DNA of 64,000 bases. Source: Orientallactaga sibirica. Lineage: Eukaryota; Chordata; Mammalia; Rodentia; Dipodidae. Below the pieces are notes generated by a model. The model was not told where the DNA came from, did no database searches, and saw only the letters and a list, made by a program, of their open reading frames with translations. This document shows positions 56,823 to 64,000 of this stretch, in pieces. Position 1 is the first letter of the stretch, and each line of letters begins with the position of its first letter. Both the position numbers and the translations under genes were made by a program. The stretch covers positions 496,001 to 560,000 of the forward strand of contig JAEOAD010000603.1 in assembly GCA_036365145.1 (NCBI GenBank). The letters run 5' to 3'.

Positions 56823-57905
56823 TTAAGTGTTATTTGAGTATGGTTTATTTTTTCCTATTTCCTGCTGTGTGTGTTTTGCTTTCTCTTCAGCATGAATGAT
56901 TACTTCCAGTATTTTCTGTAGAGCTAGTTTAGTTGCCATAAATTCCTTTAGCCTGTTTTTGTTGTGGAATATCCTTATTTCTCCATCAATTTGGATAGAT
57001 AGTTTTGCAGGATAAAGTAATCTTGGTTGATAGTTTTTATCTTTCAGAACTTGGAATCCATCATTCCAAGCCCTTCTGTCTTTTAAAGTTTGTGTTGAGT
57101 AATCTGCTGTGGTCCTGATGGGTTTCTCTTTGAAGGTCACTTGCTTTTTCTCTCTAACTGCTTTCAATCTATTTTCTTTGGTTTGCGTGTTTAGTTGTTC
57201 AATTATAATAATTATAAAATGGCGAGAAGAGGATCTTTCTAGGTTTTGTCTGTTTGGTGTTCTAAAAGCTTCTCGTATCTGCATTGGCATTTCTTTCCCA
57301 ATTTGGGGAAATTTTTCTTCTATGATTTTGTGGAAAATACCTACTAAGCCTCTGGATTGAAATTCTTCCCCTTCTGCTATGCCCTGAATTCTTATGTTTG
57401 ATCTTTTCATAGTGTCCTGGATGTCTTGGAATTCCCATTCATACCTTTCTATTAGCTTTTCTTTCTCTTTGTTGGGCTGTAATAGGTCTGCCACCTTGTC
57501 TTCTAGTTTAGATATTCTGTTTTCTCCTTCATCCATTCTACTGATGAGACTTTCCACAGAGCTTTCATTTCACTGACTGTGTTCTGCAGAGCTATGATTT
57601 CAGCCTAGTTGTTCTTCAGTGTTTCTATTTTATTACTCATGTCCTGTAATGACCTTTTTATTTCATTAAGCTGGTTTCCTGTGTTCTCTTTAAGGAGTTT
57701 TTTTCTTCTTTAATTCCTCTGTTTTCTTCTCTGATTCCTTTCATTTCTTTGAGTATAGATAACATCATTCTTTTGGAATCTTTTCCAGGAATTTCATCTA
57801 AAACAGTCTCATTGTTGAACAATTCTGATGGATTTGTAATTATTGGTGGGATTTCATTGCCTTGATTCTTTTTGTTTCTTGTATTATAATGTAGTGACTT
57901 TTATA
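56823..57905 (-). pseudogene. L1 ORF1 pseudogene
   Basis: ORF1 is the RNA-binding, trimeric nucleic-acid chaperone of L1. The frame 56823-57557 (244 codons) covers the end of the coiled coil (ENRISKLEDKVADL, KEKEKLIERYEWEFQDI), the RRM-like domain (MKRSNIRIQGIAEGEEFQSR, then KFPQIGKEMPMQIREAFRTP) and the C-terminal domain (RKVTF-type segment EKKQVTFKEKPIRTTADYS, then ARRAWND-type RRAWNDGFQVL). The N-terminal part, 57558-57905, has stops but keeps acidic and Lys-rich coiled-coil character (KEMKGIREENRGIKEE). The full-length protein is normally about 340-370 residues. The damage is confined mainly to the N-terminal third. Confidence 0.93.
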
Positions 57906-58981
57906 TCCTGGATTGATTTGATGCTTAGGTTTTCTATTTATCTGCAGTGTTCTTAGATGTGGTGATCCACCTTTATATACTTTCAGGATATGAGTTTAAG
58001 GTGCCAAGCATAGCACTTGTATCCAAATCCAACCTCAGAAGTAATCCTAGGTGTTGAGTTTGCTTGTTAAGCAAGTATTATAGTGGACTGGGTGGAACAA
58101 TTTATTGGCAAATTCTAAACTTCAACTGAGCAAAATATACATTCAATTAAAACCAGCACAGAGTATACAAGTGTGGGGATTAAAACAGTCTTATAAGGCC
58201 AAAATCCCTACGGGTATGTGTTGCTCTACACCCTTAATACTGTCAGCTGGAGAGGTAGAGGTTTCTGTTCTGAATTGGGTTCCAAGTCAGCCTGGATCTG
58301 GATCAGAACCTACCCCCAATAATGACAAAAGCAAAAGATAAAGGCCTTATTAATCTAAAAGTATTAAAGGCAGCAATATTTAACACCCCATATTCAGCTT
58401 ATTTGAAAATGGTAAAGCCAACCACAAATACGTAACTCATAATCTTCCCTGACATGGAAAGAGAGATTAGCACTTCCAATACAGGCCTATGTGCCCAATT
58501 CATTCCCTTGAGCTGTGGAGCTTGAGCTTGGCTCAGCTGTGCTGGATGTGCTGTTGCTGGGAGCTGAATGCTGGAAATTTGTGGTTTTGATGGTTGGGGA
58601 TGGGTGAGTTCAGGAAGCCTGTAGTTGCTCACACTGTTCCCCTGTATCTCTTTCAGTAGCTTGGCAGACTTTTCTTTAGATTTCTCAGCTCTGCAAGGAG
58701 GCTGATGAGGTTGGAATGTCCCCTTGTTTGGTCTCTATTGCTGTTACTAGGCATGCCTGGCTGGTGGTGCCTGGCACCTGGATAGGGGCCACAGCAGATT
58801 GGGCTCCTGAGGATCAGGCTCCAAGTTCCACAGTGGGATTCTGGCTGTCTCCTGTTTCTCCTCACCAGAAAAACTATTCTGCACTTTTCAGATGAAGAGT
58901 GTATTTTGGTGTTGTTTGGCTTAAAGCCCTCCCTGATCTGCTTTGGCATGGCTCCTATGCCACCATCTTACCCAGAAGTCC
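57906..58981 (-). mobile_element. L1 5' UTR with old B1-like insertion
   Basis: The region upstream of ORF1 that should carry the internal promoter. A degenerate plus-strand B1-like sequence lies at about 58214-58325 (GGTATGTGTTGCTCTACACC, CAAGTCAGCCTGGATCTGG), followed by A-rich bases. The YY1-like site is at the extreme 5' end. Confidence 0.7.
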
Positions 58982-59194
58982 CCAGAAAAAGAATACTTTT
59001 TAAGACATGTCAATGACTTATAATTAATCCTCCCTTTGTGACTTTTATCTGAAAGAAATTTTACTATTTGGAACATTAGTGTGTTCTGTCACATAAACCC
59101 ATTTTAAAGAATAAAACATGTTCTAAGGTTCTTGGGTGTCTTCAAACATTGTTTTAGTATTCTATTTTTATTTCTCACAGAAATCCATTAGGAT

Positions 59195-59591
59195 TGTGAT
59201 AGTTATAAATCTATTGGGGGCCAGTGGTGGAATGTGGTAGTTTGAATATACATCCCCCAATATATTCAATGTTTTGTTAGTTTATAGTTTGCATCTGCAA
59301 TCACCTTGCTAGAGGCAATATCACTGGGGGAGGATCTTAAGGTGTGGTGGTGGGTTTGAGATTCCATTGTAAAGATATGCAAAATGTGCCTAATAGGAGT
59401 TCCTGAAGCATGCTATGGCTTTTTGGTTTTTTTTCTTTTTTCTTTTTTTTTTTTTTTTTGCTCTGTGTGCTGTGCATCTGGTTGTCTTCTCTCTCTCTGC
59501 TTGGCCCTGTGAAGGCAGGCTGCTTCTCCTGCCATTATGGAACTTCCCCTGGATCTGTAAGCTTCAATAAATAATATCCCTTCCTCCATCA
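59195..59591 (+). mobile_element. MaLR 3' LTR with a trace of internal sequence, 3'-truncated
   Basis: GGGGGCCAGTGGTGGAA at 59216-59232 is the purine-rich end of the interior. The LTR proper starts TGTGGTAGTTTGAATAT at 59233 and matches 26100-26455. It stops at CTTCCTCCATC, lacking the last 60 or so bases, and abuts ERV-L gag sequence in the opposite orientation. A T-rich insert lies at 59427-59460. Confidence 0.8.
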
Positions 59592-60565
59592 TCCCACACT
59601 CTTAAAATCCATTCCCACATATATTCCCCATGCTTCTGCCTGTACAAGTCAGAAAGCTCCTGAAGTTCTTAGGGGTGTATCTCACTTCCTCTTGAGTTAC
59701 GCTTTCTAACTCTCCTTTAGGGGCATGCCTAGCCTTATGCCTTGTTATAGGCCTCGAGGCAAAGATGGGTGGGCTCTGAGAAGCATCAGCACCTCCTGCA
59801 GGGAGGGTCATTGCTGCTTCCTCAGACAAAGAAGGAGTGATTCCCTCAGGCAAGTGTGGAGAAGGCAATATTTCAGGGTGTGGGGGTGTGGGGGTGGGGG
59901 GGAGGATCCACCTGAAGCTAAAGGAGGGGAAGCCACATTCTCATGCAAAACAACTTCAGAATCTGAGAGTTCAATGTCCCCAGATTCTTCAGGATCTTCC
60001 CATACATCCCCACCACAAGTCATGGGATCCCACTCTTTTCCAACCAATGCCCTCACTTTAACTTCTGATAGCTTGTGAGGCTGGGAATTGAGCTTATGCT
60101 GCAAGTTAGCCAATCTTACAATGAGAGCTTGAGTTTGGTTTTCTGCAATTTGAGCCCTGTTCTGACTAGACAGGAGATTTTCTTCCAGGGCACCCTTAGA
60201 AACCTTCAGGTCATGTATGTGGGTCTTAAGCTTGGAAATTTCCTCTTGGAGCTTAGGCTTTTCTCCCAACAGTTTATCTAGAGATGCCAGAAGAAACCAT
60301 CCAGCATCATCATTTGTCTTACTTTTCCACAAATATTCAAAAGTTCTAGATACAGAGTCACTAAATTCCTTGCTCTTCACAAGATATGACTCAGAATCAC
60401 CAAATACATATATCTCACAGAGTTCGTTAAATAGTGCACACCATGGATTATTAGTGCCCTCCTTATTACCAGTTAAAGTGCTCTCCTTATACCAGCAGAG
60501 CCTTTAGTGGCACTGAAGTTGGAGAACCAACTCCACAGAGCACCAAGCCTACTAGGGAAATCCAT
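59592..60565 (-). pseudogene. gag: ERV-L gag, frameshifted and truncated
   Basis: The probable start is the ATG at 60563-60565 (MDFPSRLGALWSWFSNF), 25 bases after the primer site. A stop is met after about 31 codons, and the protein continues in another frame (ALFNELCEIYVFGDSESYL, then frame 59808-60380). That frame shows a clear coiled coil (EKPKLQEEISKLKTHIHDLK, LEENLLSSQNRAQIAENQTQ), then an acidic region (GDIELSDSEVV) and a Pro-rich run. The final part shifts again (frame 59602-59868: RHKARHAPKGELESVTQEEV, RYTPKNFRSF), which resembles the capsid-start block of ERV-L Gag. Family call by eye from layout and these blocks; capsid core and everything downstream are lost. Confidence 0.78.
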
Positions 60566-60589
60566 CCTTAGAATTCTGTTTCTCTAGAA

Positions 60590-60604
60590 CCACTCCTGGT
60601 ACCA
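60590..60604 (-). other. ERV-L primer binding site, tRNA-Leu(UAA)
   Basis: Minus strand TGGTACCAGGAGTGG matches all 15 positions of the complement of the 3' end of tRNA-Leu(UAA), five bases inside the LTR end. Confidence 0.85.
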
Positions 60605-60609
60605 CAATC

Positions 60610-61196
60610 TGTATTAGTCAGGGTTCTCTAGAGGAACAGAATGGATAGAATGAATTGTATTAAAAGGGAATTTATAGGATTAGCTTACACAGTCCAGCAA
60701 TAGCAGATTGCAGGTCCGAGAGTCAAGAAACCTGGTAGCTGCTCAGTCCATGAGGCTGGAGGCCTCAGCAGTCCCAATCCCGCACTGAAGGCCTGGAGGC
60801 TTCCTGGAGAGACGCTGCTCTTCAGTCCACCCTGGTCTTCAGTCCACACTGGAAAGCAGAAACACCAAGCAGCAAGTACCAAGTGGAAAGCACCAAGCAG
60901 CAAGTACCAAATGGAAAGCACCAAGCAGCAAGCACCCAGTGGCAAGCAGAGAGCAGCACCAGCAGCCAGGTGGGAGAGAGAGAGCCTTTCTTCCCAGAGC
61001 TTCTTTTTATCAACCAGCCCCCTCCTCCAAGAGGGGCCACCCACTCTGGGCCACCCACTCTGGGGGAAGGGCTTACCCCTGGGGGAAGGATTCTTCCTTT
61101 AGTTAATCCTTCCTACAGGCAGCCTCAGAGACACACTTATGATGAATGTCTGTGGATTCCTAAACAAATCAAGTTGTCACAAACTTAACCATCACA
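60610..61196 (-). repeat. ERV-L 5' LTR
   Basis: 587 bp with TG...CA ends. It includes a 28-bp tandem array (60851-60955) and a short tandem repeat (CCACCCACTCTGGG, 61035-61065). Confidence 0.85.
60851..60955. repeat. 28-bp tandem repeat inside ERV-L LTR
   Basis: A little over three units of GGAAAGCACCAAGCAGCAAG followed by TACCAAGT, with an insertion in the first unit. Confidence 0.88.
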
Positions 61197-61261
61197 AGGA
61201 TTATTCTTTTTCTTCATCTTAGCTTCATTTCCAAGTTGGCACAATTATTTTTAAAAAAAAC

Positions 61262-61660
61262 CTTTTAAATGTATATTCCTGCTAAACACAATAATTTTAC
61301 AAATTTATGGGGTACATTGTAATACTTTGATGTATGTATGCATTCTGTAATGATCATATCAAAGAAGTCAATATTTCTGTCTCTTGATACACTGATAATT
61401 TATGCTTAGTACCTATGACTTCCTATTGATGTAATAAATAGTAAGGTTTTATAAAATTGTAGTTACCTTACTGTGCTATCAAAGGCTGGAATTTATTTCT
61501 TGTGTATAAAACTGTATTTTGAAACCATTTACACCACCTTTTTGTTGTTCCCTTAGCCTCTAGTAACCATGACTCTTTTATTTTCTATGAGATTATGAGA
61601 TTAGCAGATTTTAGTTTCCACATATGAGTGAGAACATATGGTTCAAATTTCTAGAATTTT
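61262..61660 (-). mobile_element. Ancient L1M 3' UTR
   Basis: Plus-strand text has TTTATGGGGTACATTGTAAT, TTACTGTGCTATCAAAGGCT, CCTCTAGTAACCATGACTC and CACATATGAGTGAGAACATA. This is the antisense order of an old mammalian L1 3' end. Confidence 0.75.
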
Positions 61661-61756
61661 CAGCAATTTTCCTTTGTTCCTCAGTGTCTTTTTTTTCTAC
61701 TTTATTTTTAGGCTGTTTTTTTTTTTTTTTTTTTTTTTCTCTTTTTACTTTTAGTG

Positions 61757-61833
61757 TTTTCAGTGTTGGAGATTAAATCCAGGACCTTGCACCTGCTGGG
61801 TAAAACTCTACCTCTTAGCTACACCCCAGCCTT
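61757..61833 (-). mobile_element. ID-like SINE
   Basis: Antisense of GGCTGGGGTGTAGCTAAGAG, TAGAGTTTTACCCAGCAGG, CCTGGATTTAATCTCCAACA, an ID element related to BC1 and tRNA-Ala. A long poly(T) at 61719-61738 lies on its tail side. Confidence 0.8.
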
Positions 61834-63331
61834 CTACTGTTTTCTCCTTATTTAACTGCAGCTGTCCTCTTGTTCTGAGACACTGGCTGTTTGGTTTTAG
61901 ATCACTTCTAAATGTCTAAATTCCATTTACCTCTTTTACCTTCCATTATCCACTATCTCACTCTTAATTTGCTTTTGCATATTCTGTTTTATTTTTCTTT
62001 GTCAGTATGCCTCAGTTGGCACTTTTCTTCTTATGATTATACTAGGCATCATGCATGGTTTTGGGTGAGTCTAGAAAAACAAGGGAGAAAATTGGATATA
62101 TAAAGTTTCATTTCAAATAATTCTACTTACCACTTCTATGTTTTTCATTTCCATGTTTAATTTTTTGATAATAAAATATTCAAAAGGATGAATACATGGT
62201 AATAAATTATTTAGTAAATTTAATCAAAAACACACCTGTGTGAAGGAAGAATTACAAATATATTCTGTACAGAAAGCCTTTCTTTTTCTTCTATTTACTT
62301 AAAAGAATGATACTCACAAGCATCCTTTATTTAGAAATAATATTCCTTTAATGGGTTTCTTCATTGTTTAGGAAGTGTCCTAGATTACATTCTGGAGCAG
62401 CAATGCCCACCATGATTTTACTGTTTTCACTATTATTCAAAAGTAACAGAATAGGAGACATTTCATTATTGGAAGTTTTATTCTAAAAATATGTGTAGGA
62501 TGACTGACTCTCCTTCACCCATATGAAGCCTTTTCAAGGTACTTCATGTTCTGAGAAATGAAGGAGAAATTCTCTGCTTTAGCTGTTACCATTTGTGGTC
62601 TTTAAGACATGGACCCCAGGTACCTCATTAGTACTGCACCTCTGTCTTTGTTTTCCCTCTATACTTACCACTTGTGATAAAAATAGATTTGGTTGGCACT
62701 GTCAAAGATAAAGTAATAAGTATATACAGTCCAGAGTTAAACCACAATCCTCTTTGGAAGAACTAGAAATAGGCAGGGGGCACTGGGCTCAACTTAGGGG
62801 AAGGTTGAAATATATAATTCATGACAAAATCACCAATATGGCTAAAAACTAAGATCAATTGAATGTCTACACTTTACAAGAATTAAAAAGTAGTACTGTA
62901 CTCACTCTCTATCTCCCTACCTTTATTTTTGTAATGTTTCTTATCTTCTCAGTTTCTATTAGTTTTTTATGATATTTCTCTGTAAAAGTTGAAAAAAATA
63001 GTATTAGAGATGGGTGCTGTACTACAATTATAATGACATGAAAAACACATCAATACAGGCAGAGAATGTACAAACAAAAAAAGTAGTACTAACAACAGTA
63101 CTAAAAACTAATATGTATAAAATTCATATTATTACACAGGTTTACTGCTAGGTTGTTCATATATATTTTGTTAATCTTTATAAAAGTCTTATGGAATTCA
63201 TGCAAAAAAATTGTGTGTAACTAAATAAATTACCCCAAGGCCACACAATAGGTAAACACTTCAGCTAAATGATTTATACACATTTGCTTGACTCCACAAA
63301 GACTACATTTCTTTATACCTCACTGTTAAGA
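61834..63331. other. Unique AT-rich DNA
   Basis: About 1.5 kb with no repeat or exon recognised. Confidence 0.45.
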
Positions 63332-63701
63332 TGTTGGGTCCCCCCCAAGGCCAGCTCAGGAGGGACGATAGGGTCTCTGCCAAATTGGGGTGAGCAGCGC
63401 GGAGTCACGACACAGACTCCGGGAGTTGGGTGAGAGTGGAGCGAGAATCCACAAACTCGTTTATTTAGCACAATGCACATAGGTTTTAAGGGGCTGTTAA
63501 TCCTTGTATGGGGCGGTCCCCTTTTGGTGACCAATGACAGCTTGTCTCTGGACAGGACATCTCATAGTAGGCTTCTCGCAAGCATGGGGCTGTAACTGTT
63601 GTCACATCGAGCCTGCGCAAAATGCCATTTTTACAGAAGCCACTTCCTGTTGTCTTCTGCCATGTGGTCTGGCTAGGACCAGGCCTGTATTGTGCCATAC
63701 A
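63332..63701 (-). repeat. 3' LTR of second class II ERV
   Basis: 370 bp, shorter than the 428-429 bp LTRs at 38-45 kb. Most of the difference is the absence of the U3 tandem duplication. TG...CA ends are present. Confidence 0.93.
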
Positions 63702-63767
63702 TATCCTCCTTTTTGTTTTTATTATTGGCAACCCTGAGAGGTATGGTTTATTGCCAAGCCATTGTTG

Positions 63768-64000
63768 AACCCAGGCCCCAAGGGATCATCATACGTGACA
63801 GTGCCTGTCTTAGGTTGTTCCATCTCATGGAGTCTTACCCGTCACGGGCTACTCGCCAACTTGGTGAGAAAACCCAAGGGGGATGGCCTGGTATGGCTTT
63901 TGGAAAGCCATGGTTAAACCCAGGCCCCAAGGGATCATCACATGTGACAGTGCCTGTCTTAGGTTGCCCCATCTCATGGAATCTTACCCGTCATGGGCTG
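63768..64000 (-). repeat. 149-bp tandem duplication beside the LTR
   Basis: AACCCAGGCCCCAAGGGATC at 63768 recurs at 63917, and the similarity continues to the window end. The first provirus has one copy only (from about 38610). Confidence 0.88.

Larger units (their letters stand above)
51965..58981 (-). mobile_element. Near full-length L1, inactive
   Basis: About 7.0 kb on the minus strand with 5' UTR, ORF1, ORF2 and 3' UTR all present in order. The 5' end reads, on the minus strand, GGGGACTTCTGGGTAAGATG; AAGATGG near the start resembles the YY1-type initiator site of mammalian L1. Both frames are interrupted. I could not fix an exact target duplication; the 3' end is set at the T-rich stretch near 51965-51995. 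Confidence 0.88.
59592..61196 (-). mobile_element. ERV-L 5' fragment (LTR, primer site, gag)
   Basis: Class III endogenous retrovirus on the minus strand, kept from its 5' LTR to part-way through gag and cut off at 59592. The LTR is typical of ERV-L relatives: minus-strand start TGTGATGGTTAAGTTTGTGA and end ACCCTGACTAATACA. The tRNA-Leu primer site fits the ERV-L name. Confidence 0.85.
63332..64000 (-). mobile_element. Second class II ERV, 3' end, runs off window
   Basis: An LTR (63332-63701) plus adjoining interior in the same orientation as the provirus at 38-45 kb. The polypurine tract is identical and the adjoining env-to-LTR sequence is closely similar. It keeps more CpGs (for example GCGCGG, TCACGAC) and is probably a different or younger subfamily. 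The 5' part lies beyond the window. Confidence 0.93.

Noticed and set aside
60883..61188. 101-codon plus-strand frame rich in Gln and Ser
   Set aside because: Translation of the tandem repeat in the ERV-L LTR, antisense to the element.

Overview
This looks like a gene-free, repeat-dense stretch of a rodent nuclear genome. I found no host protein-coding exon, rRNA or free-standing tRNA gene that I can support. The species signal is the dominant SINE: about 30 copies of a tRNA-derived element whose head resembles murine B2 (A box and B box visible) but whose body differs and ends in a (TC)n tract plus an AATAAA-rich tail. That fits the DIP family of the B2 superfamily known from jerboas and relatives (Dipodoidea). 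With 7SL-derived B1 copies, one ID-like element and ORR1-like MaLR LTRs, my best inference is a jerboa such as Jaculus.

Layout. 1-9.8 kb: AT-rich DNA with DIP SINEs and two complete non-coding MaLR retrotransposons (1896-3733, inside a B4-like SINE; 6222-8107, inside an L1 3' UTR and flanked by an unusually long duplication of about 190 bp). 9.99-12.5 kb: a 5'-truncated L1 with target-site duplications. 12.5-34 kb: old L1M debris, DIP/B1 SINEs, microsatellites, relic LTRs and 3' fragments of younger L1s. 34.8-36.6 kb: a third complete MaLR with a 5-bp target duplication. 38.1-45.5 kb: a class II (betaretrovirus-like) endogenous retrovirus on the minus strand, with paired LTRs, a decayed tRNA-Lys3 primer site, broken gag, pro and pol, an internally deleted env and a polypurine tract. 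It sits in a B1 with a 6-bp target duplication and has a SINE inside integrase. 46-51.9 kb: mostly unique DNA, including a candidate conserved noncoding block. 52-59 kb: a near full-length, inactive L1 on the minus strand. 59.2-61.2 kb: a MaLR 3' LTR abutting the 5' part of an ERV-L (LTR, tRNA-Leu primer site, broken gag). 61.2-63.3 kb: old L1M and unique DNA. 63.3-64 kb: the 3' end of a second provirus of the class II family, running off the window.

The elements are nested, which gives relative ages: MaLR into B4; MaLR into L1 3' UTR; ERV into B1, then DIP into ERV integrase; L1 into DIP (twice); MaLR LTR into DIP. Every retroelement reading frame examined is interrupted, so nothing here appears able to move by itself. 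All family assignments are by eye from motifs and internal comparison; no database search was run.
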